Counted from the stretch's first letter, positions 48,201-60,708 are shown. The stretch is DNA of 64,000 nt from Pelodera strongyloides (GCA_036852015.1 JAANDG010000042.1:62001-126000), one strand, 5' to 3'. The notes: generated from the letters alone by a model not told the origin. Numbers and translations: made by a program.

Positions 48201-51200
48201 TATGATGACTCTTGGCACTGCACTTCCGATGCATACTTATAATCATGTTGTTCCCGTTCCGACCAAAGTTCTGTTTGTAGACTTTCAGCCTGGGCCTCCA
48301 TTGTGGCACATCTAATTTTATTACAACAATATAAAACCTATGAGAAGGTGGTGAAAAAAACCCTTATGAAGAGGTTGTTTAAAACTGTACGAAAAAGGAA
48401 ACTACCCGATGCAACGTAGGACCACCAAATATGACAGAAAATGCTGAAACTGAAATGAAACAAGTGTTGAAAAAAAATGGGAGACTCCAGGCTTCCTCCT
48501 TTCCTTACTTTTTGTTAGCTGCGTCTAGCTCCTTTCTGGTCTTCTCCAGTTCCGCAATAATTTGATTCTCGCTCCTGAAGTTAAAGAAGATTATTTTGCA
48601 AAACTTTCAACCCATAACTACATACTTCCAAACAGTCTGGCTGCCATTTTTCTTCATCACACCAATTACCGAGGAGATCATAAGTAATAAGTGCTGGATA
48701 GTCTTGCACTGCTGGAGGAGGATAGTGTGCTAAAGAACACACTCCAAAGAAAAAAATTGAAGAAAAAAACTTTCAGATAAGTAAAATTCAAATAAAAAAA
48801 ACTTACTTTTCTTCTGAATCCACAAATCCGCTCTCATCCATTGATGGACCAGCACGTTGTGCACGAATGCTGTTCAAGTCGTTCGTGAGTCTGGAATACC
48901 GTATATGAGAAATATGAAAACAGACAGAAATAGAAACTACCTTTGTTTACAAAACCATCTGTTTTCACATCACTTTCGTCATCTAATAACAGTTATAAAG
49001 AAAAAAGTAGGTTGAGTAAAACCCTGGAACTCACTTTGTATTTTCAAAGGTAAGTCTTTCCACGTCGTTTTGCAACTTCTCAATGATTTCAGATTTTGCG
49101 TCCACAGGAGTTGATTCCTGAACAATGTAACTCCGTAGAACAATTATATTCAACTGCAATAATACGCATAAAGTAAAAACTACTGAGTGTGTCTATGAGT
49201 ACTGAGTGTGTCACATATCTATGTTTAGTATATGAACATATTCAGTACCTTTGACTTCCTTTGACGTCGGCTCTTCTTTTCGACTGATGCCGACTGTTCT
49301 TCCTTTCTGAAAGCGGACGAGTATTGTCAATGAAAACATTTTCTGGTGAGACAACGCCAGTCGGATATTCCACAAAGAATAGTCGAAAGTGTGCACTTAC
49401 ATAATTTCTGGAGCTGCCTGAGATAGCGCATCATTCAAGGTATTTTTAAGCGAATCATTCTCGACCTTCTGAGCGGAAAGTTCTGATTCAACGTCCTTGA
49501 TTCTGAATGGAAAATGGTATCAAAAGGAAACATGCCTCACAACTGATGAGCAAAATCAATGTTATTGGATTGTCAAATTGCATCAAGAAGATGCGTACAA
49601 AAGCCGACGCCAAATAAATTGCTCCTAGGCAATCCACGGTCCAGAAATCGTACATTATAATTTATTACGTCCACGTGCAAGTTGTGATGTAAAATATACA
49701 TAACCTTTTTCGCTCTGAATAACCAAAGCTTCCACTTTGTGAGTTCTTCATATTTACCTCAAGGTGAGTTCTTCTTTTTCCATATTTAGTTTTTCCACTT
49801 CTTTCTTCTTTTGCTCCAATTGTTGTTGTAAGAAACTATCACTCTGAAAAGAAAACTGATGCGGTTTGCTGAAATGTGCCTTGTGATTGAAGATTGCTTG
49901 AATCTTGGAATATGCAGACAGCAAAGGTAAAGAAAAGGAGAAAATTGAAAGTATTGTGAGATTTTATTGAATTACCTCATCACTGATGTGAACTTCTTCA
50001 GGCTGTGCCTCGAATCCGCTCTTGAGACGAGACGACCGTTTTGGACTGTTCTAAATTGATCTGCTCACATGCACGAAACAGAATGTCAAAATAAGAAAAA
50101 CATCTTTCAAAGATTAAAGAAGTGAAAAAGGTGAACAGATGAAAGTGATAATTGCTCGGCAAGAAAAAAGCATTGGTGCGATAATCAAGGCACAATTGTA
50201 AGAAACCTTTGCATCTGTCCGACGAAGCCCACCGTAACCCAGTCCGGCGCTAGCTAAAAAATATCATTGTAACCAACAATCCTTATTCTCCGGGAAGTAA
50301 GATTGACTTGTTTGAATCCCAAAACAATGTACTAAAAGTTGCATTTCTTTGTACCTTGGGTGTCACCCTTCACAGGCGAGTTGTAGCAATTTTGGTCGTA
50401 TCTGGTTACAAAGTTGATTCTTTTGCGAAACAACTGACAAAAGACACATGTTTCTCCATAAGAATACACTATTAAAATCAAAACATTTTTAATTTTCAGC
50501 CCTGAAGATGCAGTAGACTGGAAAAATAGGCATTTTACATACTGATGCTTAATATTTTATGAAAGCACCATCTATATCTTGCCAGTCTATTGGCTTTTCT
50601 CAACTTTTTTGTATGTATTCCTCGGGAATGAACAACTGTTCAGTGAAAAGGGCATAAAAAAGAGCCGAGCGTAAAATCGTTGTGCAGGTATGTGGCCGTA
50701 TTCAACACAAGCAACCGTATTCCACGACATCTAGATGAAAAGCCGACCAGGAAACTAATTGTTGTGGATTATCTTAAAACGAAAGCCTCACCGATCAGCT
50801 TCTGTACTGCCGAAACGTTACGTTCGAATATTTCGGACGCCTTAGTGTACTCTCCGTTCATGTTGCAGTTCACTCCATGGCGGTGTCCATGTGCTAACAA
50901 ATATGATGTTTACTGGTGAGGAAATAGAAAAAAAGGAAATAATGATTACTTGGCCTGTTAGATAACGCTGGAAGACGCGCCATTCAAAGAACTTCGCAGT
51001 ACAACAAAATAATGCGAGCATCGACAACAAGTTCGCGATGTCAGAAAACATGTAACAAAAAGACGCAAATTATTAAATTCAGTACCCAGGTGCACGTAGA
51101 CGTCCTGTCCTTCCCATCCTCCAATAGGATTGATCACTTTCCCCGTGGATGTGTCAAGGCTGAAATTAGGCTCTAAATTCATGCCACCAAATTTTTGCCA

Positions 51201-51469
51201 TGAAACGTTGCAAAAAAAAAGAAAGGTCGAAGGTAAACATTCACCTACTCTTAAAACACGAAAATTAGCCTGAAACGACAATATTTTAAGGTAATAATGT
51301 CTTACTTGAGTGCCTTTCGCACACCGCCATCGCGGTAGTACAGTCCATGTGCCCCAGGAATTAGTGACTGCACAGTTGACAGAAGGACCGAGTCATCATG
51401 CTCCAAGGGCACGTCAACCGATTCGATCAATAGTTTAACCCACCCTGAATGGAAGTAAGCTGCACTCAT
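45298..51469 (-). CDS. TDP43_N-like domain, coiled coil and C-terminal CBM48 (glycogen-binding) protein
   Basis: Twenty-four exons from 51469-51306 and 51159-51086 to 45622-45522 and 45388-45298, about 724 aa. Residues 1-80 resemble the TDP-43 N-terminal oligomerisation domain (VLLSTVQSLIPGAHGLYYRD, GGWEGQDVYVHL). Exons between about 50050 and 46404 encode highly charged heptad-like helices, i.e. a long coiled coil. A linker rich in Pro and Tyr (46036-45934) follows. The C-terminus is an AMPK-beta-type CBM48: NVFLAGSFLNW, VWVDLPKGKYEFKFMVDGDW, SVNNLRYVE. Trp, Lys, Trp and Asn positions that bind glycogen in AMPK beta are all present. Boundaries of exon 3 (about 50893-50781) are uncertain, because its best donor would break phase with exon 4. 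Function is inferred: an oligomeric scaffold that could anchor to glycogen. I do not recognise a named gene. Confidence 0.82.
47244..47561. mobile_element. TTAA-flanked hairpin MITE in an intron of the CBM48 gene
   Basis: TTAA flanks both sides (47244-47247 and 47558-47561). The inner 310 bp begins AGGGATCAGCTCACCTTAAAT and ends with its complement. The arms pair along most of the element, apart from an extra segment of about 45 bp in the right arm. A TTAA duplication is characteristic of piggyBac-type transposition, so this is probably a non-autonomous piggyBac-like element. It does not disturb the exons at 47647-47593 and 47134-47004. Confidence 0.75.
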
Positions 51470-54400
51470 GCATTATGTGGACCATGCTAAGCTCATTGAC
51501 ATGATTTAGTAATTATGTGTATAATAACCACATACGATTAGAGATGTTAGAACAAAAATTAATTAACCCACCTTTATTTGATAGCGAATTTAGCGCAGTG
51601 GTTGACATTCCTTGCTGCTCTGGAAAATCTTGTTATAAACAATACGGTATTCAAAAGTATGGATGTTTCATAACAGTCAGGTCCAATCGGTTGAAAATGG
51701 GCTAATATACATGCGCATTGTGAGCGCACTACCTAGCGTAGCAAAATTATAAAATAAATAACAACAAAGAACAACTATGAAGAATATCTTTAAAAACGAA
51801 ACAATAAACAATCTGTGAACAAAATGCCTTATTGTTAGGGCGCCATGTCTTAGGGCAACCTTTTGAATGTGTTTATGTTCAATAAATTATATTAAAATAA
51901 AATTATGAAGGATTCTACACAGGATGTAATGGTGAAGAATGAGAACTACCCAGCTATAGATACTCAGCTATAGATAGAAAAATGTCAACATTTTCTGGTG
52001 TGATTTGGTCAGATAAAATCAATAATTCATTTAAGGCATACGGATTTCCATTATTGGACATTGCGTGAGACACATATGATGAATAAAGATTGAAAGAGAA
52101 CGCTTTACAACAGGCATGAATAATGAATAATCTGTGATTGGAATCTTCCTTGCGAATGTGGAGGGATTGAAGGAAAACAAACAAGTTTTACTGTAATTAC
52201 AACCTTTGTTTTCATTATGATGATGATGAAACCTATTCCAAATGGGGTGGATGTGCTAACCAATGGATCATATCTCATGCATTTGATCAATCCCGCAATC
52301 AGTGGTAAAATGGAACGATAAATGAAAAGCTATCAAATTAAGCGTGGACAAATTATCCTTTTCAATCACACGGAAGTCGTGCTTTTCACATATGCAGCAC
52401 ATGCATTCAGCCTTCCAAAGGAAAGCAATGCAACAAACATGTTTACAAGTGTCGGTGAAACAATTGCCTCTAAACTGCAACGAAAACGTGCTAGGAAATC
52501 AATAATGGGGCACAAAAAACGATGAAGAATATGAGGATTTTGTGCCACGGAAAACTATAAAATGGAAACAAATCATTACCTTGAATTGCAAAGTAAGAAT
52601 ACACAATCCCCATGTGGTATGGGATCGCAAGTATGTATAAAAGGAAGGAACCCATTGAAAGATGAATGCCAGATATGACTCAATTAATTACGAATCCTAC
52701 CACACCACAATAATGACCTTTTTCTGACCAACGTACTACAAAGTAGACGGAGAGAATGGCTTGAATTACACACGGTACACGCGAATACAGTTGTTGATAT
52801 ATTGAAAACTATATTAAAATTCTAAAATGGTTGTCTCAAAGAGCGCATTGTACAGGGATCACTATACAGGTTTATTTCCTCAAGGAACAACAATCGATGT
52901 TTCTAGTTTATCGTTCTACTTGAAAAACGAATATAGAGCATGAAATATATTTCCCAGGTAAATATATTCCCCAAAATAAATTGAAAATGTTTATATGAAT
53001 TTGAACAAAACAAACATTCTCATGGAAAGAAACCATCAAATAGGATGGGAAAGAAATAAAGCTGGCGACTCATATTCGTTTTGTTTAGACATTCGGAAGT
53101 CACATCTTATTTTGGAAAGCTGTTATATGAATTGAGTACCGATGTGAATGATGTGAGCTAAAAAAATGAGTCCAGTTGATTCTGGTGAAATAGCATACAG
53201 TACATTTTGATGGGGAAATATATTTACATATTCAATTGTGATTCTATTCACAGTGTAGGGACTTTGCAGTGTTTTCAGACATTTTATTTGAAGGTCATTC
53301 GCATTGATTTGTAGCCGCAAGTTGATTGGAATCTTTCCCCATTTCAGAGTCAGTGGATAATCTGGTGAATGTCCCAGTTCATTCGTGCACAAGAATAGTG
53401 ATTTCAGGCTTGCATAAAAAAAGCGACAACACGGGTCTATCACCGAGCCTTTTATATCAAATCAATCCATACACACAATATACACAAAATGCAGTGTACA
53501 GGTGGCTAGTATTTGTGTGAAAGCACAAAAGCGCATAATCGTTACAAAATGACAGCTTTACTGCTTTTATTGTGTAGAATCAAGGGCATTGATAAAGAAA
53601 CGTTGTAGATTATCTAGTAATTCTTGTGAGAGTGCATGTAAAGTATTCACAAACTATTCCTTTTCAACGGGTCACGAAGGGAAAGTCATTCCCAACTGTG
53701 GAAACCGCATTGCATAATATATGTATGTGGTTCTTTTTCACCAATAGGTTGGAGTGGTTAATGGTGTGGGTTTGTCAGAAAAATCGGTCATCTGGCCTGG
53801 TTTGTTTATTATTGTAAAATTGAAGAAAAGGGAACAGTTCTAGGCTCATGGATGCAGAAAGTCCAATCGCCAGTCCAATCGCCATTGTGAAATGGATAAA
53901 TGACAAATGAAGGTTTCTGCATTGTATCCGACGATTGACTCGTATTAATTATTAATGTATTGTATAGAAGGTAGTTTTTTAATCTAACCGTACATCAAAT
54001 CAGAAAAAAAAACTTACATTTCGAAATGAATATGCTTGCTATCTCGAAGCAGCTGATAGTAACTAAACTGTTTCAGTTTCACATATGTTTGTGTTCCAAC
54101 TCTTTTTTTTGTTTGTAAAAAGCGAGGTGGTGCAAGCATTTAATCCGTTTCATCAAACACAAACTCTTGATAGGAACACACACACAGGAGAGTTTACAAA
54201 CAACTCAAAAGGATCGCATTTCATTACTTTCAACAGATGATTGTCATGCTCAGTTGACAATGATCCACGATCGGATAGGTAGTTTTGCTTGCCAGAATGT
54301 TGGATAATACAGGCAATGTTAAACAACCCTTGTACAGAAGGATCCTTGAACCATGCTAACTTGAACTTGAGCTAAAGGACTATGTTGATATTACTACCTT

Positions 54401-56264
54401 AAGATATTAAAACCATCAATTGAGATACGTTCATGGAAAATAACTGGAAAAGGGCCGCTTATTTGGGTCATGTAGGCAGATTGTACAAAGAGAGGGGGAG
54501 GGGGAGGGTCGCGTTGAAGAACTAAAAAACTCGAACATAAAGGGGGACACGATAGGAGCCGATTTTGACCATCCTACAGTTTTTATTATACTAAGCATTC
54601 ACTAGATTTCATCTATGGATTTCATTCAATGGGCAGAATGAATAAGAAATAGTTATTTGAAGAATGATAATTGAGAGTGCAAATGAGAAAATTTGAGGAA
54701 GAGTTTGACGGAGTGGCATGTAGTACGGTTGAGCAAATGTCTCACGAAAATAGAGAAAACGACAAAAAAAATGGAGGAAACAAAAGAAAGAGAAAGGAAT
54801 GGCGGGTGGGAGGATCCTTCGGATAGGCGAAAAGAGGTTTGAACACTTGCAAAGCGGAAAGCACGGGAAATAAGAAACATTTGTATTTTGCAGCAGACTG
54901 AGCATGCAATAATACACGTGGAACACATTGCCGACTGGGGATTGAAACTCCACTAATATAGACAACCAGATGGAACGGATTATGTTTTCAAATATACAGG
55001 TTGAGTGTGGCATTTAACAACACATTTATGTAGAACGTTCTATGCCTGGCAACTAATGTGTTCGATCCGCACGTAACTGGGGGAGACCCTTTAAAAGGCC
55101 AATATACGGAGTCCGCCTGTGAACAAAAGTTTTGGCGGGATACCGCCCGTCCTTCGATCTAAAGTACTATTGTAAAAACATGTTTTCCATAAAGTGCGTG
55201 GGAACGCTGATGGTGAGTATTTTGGGCGAGAAGATTCTAAAAATTTTCGTAACAAAAACTGAAACATCCATTCCACGGTTATGCTTCGGGAAACAACAAT
55301 TTCGGGAAACTATGTGGTATAATTTCGGTGTTCCGATGAAACATCTTGAGGTCAATGTGATTTGGAGAAAATCGGCGTACGCTCTTTGTTAGTTTCTGCG
55401 ATGTGGATAGAGCAAGACGACGGGAATGGGATAGAAAAAAAGAGCAGGGAACTAATTGCACACTTTCAAGACAAATCACCAAAATAAAAGAGAAAGCACA
55501 ATGTAAATTGTCTCACAAGTGCAATTTCGGAAGCCCCATGTGGTTGTAATTAGCACATACATACATTCATACCGCTTAATGTCTAAGCGTGTATGTTTAT
55601 AATTGTGGCTATGAAAAAAAGAATGCATTTCTGAATGATGATAGTATATATTAGAGATAAATTATGCTGCAAAACATATCAAACGGGAACATAGTATCCC
55701 AATTTGGGGCAATCATTTATAACAAAGAAGAGTTTATTGCTATATTTTTATTGATAAAAGTATACAAAACTCTTTCAGTCATATGGTCAACTATTTCAGC
55801 TGCCAAATTTTAATTCTACATGTAAATTGAAATTAAAACAACTATATGCGTGAAAAGTCTCACCTGCCTCGCCTATGTTTTCGTTTTTGGTGTTTACGGT
55901 TGAATATAAATGAGAGAGAATCAATTCAATTCACTCAAAAGACCTTTCTCAGTTGATTGATGAGCATCGTGGCATCCACCCAATTTGATGGTCATTACTT
56001 CTTCAAGGACAAAACAATAATATAAATAGGAAAGGAATAGGGAAATAGAATGAAACGTTTTTGGGATGCAATTGAGCAAAGTTTTTGTCTCTTCGGTCAT
56101 TTTCATTTATAATGGAGCGGGTGGTACAAAATAACAAAAGAAATCATGCGGTTCTGCAAAGCATTGTCGAAGCACGTTTATTATCGAGTATCAATGAACT
56201 GAATGAATTCAACATCGGTAAATGATTGTGCACTCTGTGGAGGCTGCGAAGTAGGAGAACGCTG
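51470..56264. other. Region without firmly recognised gene
   Basis: Open frames on the minus strand at 53443-53123 (106 codons, LKWGKIPINLRLQINANDLQ), 52548-52366 and 52184-51954 (ending NELLILSDQITPENVDIFLS) have protein-like composition. They might be exons of one divergent gene, but I could not join them with convincing splice sites and recognise no domain. The remainder, including 54.0-56.2 kb, shows only chance frames and one G-rich run near 54492-54508. Confidence 0.4.
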
Positions 56265-57478
56265 CTAAAGCAACGGATTTTGTTTAAGAAATTCGGGGTC
56301 CGCAGCGACGATCTTGGCGAGAAGAAATGAGTGAAGATTGTACACTACAGCCAGCACCTCCTCACACTCCATGTCCTGAATGATGTAGATGCATTAGACA
56401 TTTCTGATGACCTATTGGAAACCTCTTCTCCTAGAATATTTACTTTTTGTTTGTCGAACTCCGTTTTTGGAAAATAAAAATCCTCAGGATAAATACGCGT
56501 AGTTTCGATAAGTGTGAAAGCGGCTATTACTTTTATTTCGTGTTTCTCTGGATGCATGCTTCTTTCATCCTTGAATACAAGTTGCACGAGGACTTTTCCA
56601 TCGTCCGCTGATGAATGAAGATCACGAAAGCGATATTGCCACGCATAACTCTAAATAAACATTCCGCATAAGACAGGTTTAAGAATGAGGTGTAGTTATC
56701 AGCGGTGTAGTGCACCAATTCACGCAGACACTTGAAAACCTCGCCTTGGTGGGAATGTCGTAGAGACTGATTCCTTGCTTTATGTCAAAGACAAGTCCCG
56801 ATGGCCGTCCTTCGAAGCTGCACGCAAATGTTCTCGTCTAAAGAAGAACAATCTCATGATTCAATGTTCCGCCTAATATATTAGCGAGATTTTTCCTTTT
56901 GCCATTTAGCAGAGTTTGCTTTTCAAGTATCACCTGCATTGCATTCACAGTAGTATGTAGCAGTCTGTGGAAAGCACTTTCGAATTGCTCCATCATTTGC
57001 GCTGTTTCAAAAGAGATGTAATGTTTGGCATCTTCTCGCATTGCAGTCTCCAACCATATACAATTCTCCCTTTTGTCAAGTCGACGAGTGTCGTTTGGAA
57101 CCTAGGATACAATGGCACATACGCACAATCGGAATTCACGTTGAACGATTCAAGAACACCCAAAGGAATTGAGTAACTGATACCTGCTTCAGCGCCACAT
57201 CATAACACTTGTAAAGATGAAGGCACTTATTCAAATCTTCGGAATTCAGCTGAAAAAAAAGCATGTTGTTTAGAAAAAAAAACTGTGCTAGATAATAATA
57301 AAACAGCACTCATCTACACAGTAAAAAATCAAAGGTATTGCAGAAAACTTACCGGAGGGCTCTCAAAAAGACAGACGTCGCCTCCTTTTAGAATAAGAAA
57401 CCGTGGCTGCCATCTCATTTTTGGATCTTGAATACTGTCATCGGCCACATGCTCATTTACCCAGCCAATATAGGTAAT
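56265..57478 (-). CDS. stn-2-like: Syntrophin, gamma-type, C-terminal half only
   Basis: Six exons, all phase 0: 57478-57353, 57249-57184, 57101-56934, 56837-56745, 56650-56531 and 56375-56265 (227 codons). Syntrophins are adaptors of the dystrophin complex. Present are the PH-like start ITYIGWVNEHV with WQPRFLILKGGDVCLFESPP, then RTFACSFEGRPSGLVFDIKQGISLYD. The unique C-terminal block has WQYRFRDL, SADDGKVLVQLVFKDE and VLAVVYNLHSFLLAKIVAADPEFL, which aligns best with gamma-syntrophin. The N-terminal PDZ and first PH half are not in the remaining 6.5 kb, which is filled by the tRNA array. So they lie beyond the window, or the gene is truncated. The intron after DIPTK appears to use a GC donor (AAG/GCGAGG); with it, all phases agree. 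A GT donor two codons on would shift the frame. Confidence 0.85.
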
Positions 57479-57597
57479 CTGAAAAGAGTATAAGGTTACA
57501 GGTTCTGCCGATTATGTTCCCACAACGTCATACACCCTTCTTTCGTTGTGATAGATTGAATATACAATGCAATTCAAAGCAGGCTATATAAAAGATT

Positions 57598-57656
57598 GCC
57601 CCCAGGCGGAATTGAACTGCCGTGTTACCAACGCTCTACCACTGAGCTATAAGGGC
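57598..57656 (-). pseudogene. tRNA-Thr pseudogene, array unit 1 (anticodon arm deleted)
   Basis: Acceptor and D arms remain, but the anticodon stem-loop segment is missing (59 instead of 71 nt). It sits at the left edge of the array. Confidence 0.9.
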
Positions 57657-57893
57657 TTGTTGAATAAAATTGTATGACCAATTCAAATATGAAGCCCCAT
57701 TCTGAATTTAAAACAAATATTTAACTAGCCGTCATAATAAACTCGTTGGTGGAAAATGACGCTTTGGCTGCATGTTCGGCTTAAGGACTCACGATGACAG
57801 TTCACAGTGGTTATGCGGGACAAAGGGCATGAACGGTTGTTATATTTGATACGTAACACAGCGCATTCAACTTCTGCCGGTAGCTAAAAGATT

Positions 57894-57964
57894 GCCCCCA
57901 GGCGGGATTGAACCGCCGACCTTTGGTTTACAAGACCAACGCTCTACAACTGAGCTATAAGGGC
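57894..57964 (-). pseudogene. tRNA-Thr(UGU), array unit 2, D-loop mutated
   Basis: Full length with a UGU anticodon, but the D loop reads AGTTGTA instead of AGTGGTA, altering one of the invariant paired G residues. Probably not functional or impaired. Confidence 0.7.
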
Positions 57965-58181
57965 TTGTTGAATAAAATTGTATGACCAATTCAAATATGA
58001 AGCCCCATTCTGAATTTAAAACAAATATTTAACTAGACGTCATAATAAACTCGCTGGTGGAAAATGACGCTTTGGCTGCATGTTCGGCTCAAGGACTCAC
58101 GATGACGTTCGCAGTGGTTATGCAGGACAAAGGGCATGAACGAACACAGCGCATTCAGCTTCTGCCGGTAGGTAAAAGATT

Positions 58182-58252
58182 GCCCCCAGGCGGGATTGAA
58201 CCGCCGACCTTTGGTTTACAAGACCAACGCTCTACCACTGAGCTATAAGGGC
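58182..58252 (-). tRNA. tRNA-Thr(UGU), array unit 3
   Basis: Perfect cloverleaf: acceptor GCCCTTA/TGGGGGC, D stem GCTC/GAGC, anticodon stem TTGGT/ACCAA with loop CTTGTAA, T stem GGCGG/CCGCC, discriminator A. No CCA encoded; TTTT follows. Confidence 0.95.
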
Positions 58253-58469
58253 TTGTTGAATAAAATTGTATGACCAATTCAAATATGAAGCCCCATTCTG
58301 AATTTAAAACAAATATTTAACTAGCCGTCATAATAAACTCGCTGGTGGAAAATGACGCTTTGGCTGCATGTTCGGCTTAAGGACTCACGATGACGTTCAC
58401 AGTGGTTATGCGGGACAAAGGGCATGAACGAACACAGCGCATTCAACTTCTGCCGGTAGGTAAAAGATT

Positions 58470-58540
58470 GCCCCCAGGCGGGATTGAACCGCCGACCTTT
58501 GGTTTACAAGACCAACGCTCTACCACTGAGCTATAAGGGC
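58470..58540 (-). tRNA. tRNA-Thr(UGU), array unit 4
   Basis: Consensus sequence, as unit 3, with intact A and B boxes and a TTTT terminator. Confidence 0.95.
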
Positions 58541-58757
58541 TTGTTGAATAAAATTGTATGACCAATTCAAATATGAAGCCCCATTCTGAATTTAAAACAA
58601 ATATTTAACTAGCCGTCATCATAAACTCGTTGGTGGAAAATGACGCTTTGGCTGCATGTTCGGCTTAAGGACTCACGATGACGTTCACAGTGGTTATGCG
58701 GGACAAAGGGCATGAACGAACACAGCGCATTCAACTTCTGCCGGTAGTTAAAAGATT

Positions 58758-58828
58758 GCCCCCAGGCGGGATTGAACCGCCGACCTTTGGTTTACAAGAC
58801 CAACGCTCTACCACTGAGCTATAAGGGC
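58758..58828 (-). tRNA. tRNA-Thr(UGU), array unit 5
   Basis: Consensus tRNA. The 5' flank on the minus strand carries the CGTACACTTTTATTC variant also seen at units 9, 15 and 21. Confidence 0.95.
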
Positions 58829-59065
58829 TTGTTGAATAAAAGTGTACGACCAATTCAAATATGAAGCCTCATTCTGAATTTAAAACAAATATTTCACTAG
58901 CCGTCATCATAAACTCGTTGGTGGAAAATGACGCTTTGGCTGCATGTTCGGCTTAAGGACTCACGATGACAGTTCACAGTGGTTATGCGGGACAAAGGGC
59001 ATGAACGGTTGTTATATTTGATACGTAACACAGCGCATTCAACTTCTGCCGGTAGCTAAAAGATT

Positions 59066-59136
59066 GCCCCCAGGCGGGATTGAACCGCCGACCTTTGGTT
59101 TACAAGACCAACGCTCTACCACTGAGCTATAAGGGC
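59066..59136 (-). tRNA. tRNA-Thr(UGU), array unit 6
   Basis: Consensus tRNA with TTTT terminator; its spacer has the long (20-bp) form. Confidence 0.95.
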
Positions 59137-59353
59137 TTGTTGAATAAAATTGTATGACCAATTCAAATATGAAGCCCCATTCTGAATTTAAAACAAATGT
59201 TTAACTAGCCGTCATCATAAACTCGTTGGTGGAAAATGACGCTTTGGCTGCATGTTCGGCTTAAGGACTCACGATGACGTTCACAGTGGTTTTGCGGGAC
59301 CAAGGGCATGAACGAACAAAGCGCATTCAACTTCTGCCGGTAGCTAAAAGTCT

Positions 59354-59424
59354 GCCCCCAGGCGGGATTGAACCGCCGACCTTTGGTTTACAAGACCAAC
59401 GCTCTACCACTGAGCTATAAGGGC
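59354..59424 (-). tRNA. tRNA-Thr(UGU), array unit 7
   Basis: Consensus tRNA. The trailer is AGACTTTTA instead of AATCTTTTA, a variant shared with unit 19. Confidence 0.95.
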
Positions 59425-59641
59425 TTGTTGAATAAAATTGTATGACCAATTCAAATATGAAGCCCCATTCTGAATTTAAAACAAATATTTAACTAGCCGT
59501 CATCATAAACTCGTTGGTGGAAAATGACGCTTTGGCTGCATGTTCGGCTTAAGGACTCACGATGACGTTCACAGTGGTTATGCGGGATAAAGGGCATGCA
59601 CGAACACAGCGCATTCAACTTCTGCCGGTAGTTAAAAGATT

Positions 59642-59712
59642 GCCCCCAGGCGGGATTGAACCGCCGACCTTTGGTTTACATGACCAACGCTCTACCACTG
59701 AGCTATAAGGGC
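59642..59712 (-). pseudogene. tRNA-Thr(UGU) with U33-to-A change, array unit 8
   Basis: The anticodon loop reads CATGTAA instead of CTTGTAA, replacing the universal U33 by A while the anticodon TGT is kept. Unit 20 carries the same change. Decoding is probably impaired. Confidence 0.75.
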
Positions 59713-59929
59713 TTGTTGAATAAAATTGTATGACCAATTCAAATATGAAGCCTCATTCTGAATTTAAAACAAATATTTAACTAGCCGTCATCATAAACTC
59801 GTTGGTGGAAAATGACGCTTTGGCTGCATGTTCGGCTTAAGGACTCACGACGACGTTCACAGTGGTTATGCGGGACAAAGGGCATGAACGAACACAGCGC
59901 ATTCAGCTTCTGCCGGTAGCTAAAAGATT

Positions 59930-60000
59930 GCCCCCAGGCGGGATTGAACCGCCGACCTTTGGTTTACAAGACCAACGCTCTACCACTGAGCTATAAGGGC
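59930..60000 (-). tRNA. tRNA-Thr(UGU), array unit 9
   Basis: Consensus tRNA; the spacer to its left on the plus strand has CGACGACG and CAGCTTCTG variants shared with units 15 and 21. Confidence 0.95.
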
Positions 60001-60122
60001 TTGTTGAATAAAAGTGTACGACCAATTCAAATATTTCACTAGCCGTCATCATAAACTCGTTGGTGGAAAATGACGCTTTGGCTGCATGTTCTTCTTAAGG
60101 ACTCACGATGACAGTTCACAGT

Positions 60123-60183
60123 GGGATTGAACCGCCGACCTTTGGTTTACAAGACCAACGCTCTACCACTGAGCTATAAGGGC
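60123..60183 (-). pseudogene. Truncated tRNA-Thr, array unit 10
   Basis: A deletion joins spacer sequence (TTCACAGTGG) directly to GGATTGAACC inside the tRNA. The 3' acceptor strand and terminator are lost, so no mature tRNA can form. Confidence 0.9.
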
Positions 60184-60400
60184 TTGTTGAATAAAATTGT
60201 ATGACCAATTCAAATATGAAGCCCCATTCTGAATTTAAAACAAATATTTAACTAGCCGTCATCATAAACTCGTTGGTGGAAAATGACGCTTTGGCTGCAT
60301 GTTCGGCTTAAGGACTCACGATGACGTTCACAGTGGTTATGCGGGATAAAGGGCATGCACGAACACAGCGCATTCAACTTCTGCCGGTAGTTAAAAGATT

Positions 60401-60471
60401 GCCCCCAGGCGGGATTGAACCGCCGACCTTTGGTTTACAAGACCAACGCTCTACCACTGAGCTATAAGGGC
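60401..60471 (-). tRNA. tRNA-Thr(UGU), array unit 11
   Basis: Consensus tRNA with TTTT terminator. Confidence 0.95.
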
Positions 60472-60708
60472 TTGTTGAATAAAATTGTATGACCAATTCA
60501 AATATGAAGCCTCATTCTGAATTTAAAACAAATATTTAACTAGCCGTCATCATAAACTCGTTGGTGGAAAATGACGCTTTGGCTGCATGTTCGGCTTAAG
60601 GACTCACGATGACAGTTCACAGTGGTTATGCGGGACAAAGGGCATGAACGGTTGTTATATTTGATACGTAACACAGCGCATTCAACTTCTGCCGGTAGGT
60701 AAAAGATT

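Noticed and set aside
45298..51469. Lamin or intermediate-filament gene
   Set aside because: The long coiled coil first suggested an IF rod, but the IF termination motif and lamin tail are absent, and the ends are TDP43_N-like and CBM48.
54609..55013. 134-codon minus-strand frame
   Set aside because: Opposite strand of purine-rich DNA; Phe/Leu/Ser-rich low complexity, no splice or domain support.
58057..58248. 63-codon frame ending GGIEPPTFGLQDQRSTTEL
   Set aside because: The C-terminal part is the antisense reading of the tRNA-Thr gene; such frames recur in every array unit and are a known annotation artefact.
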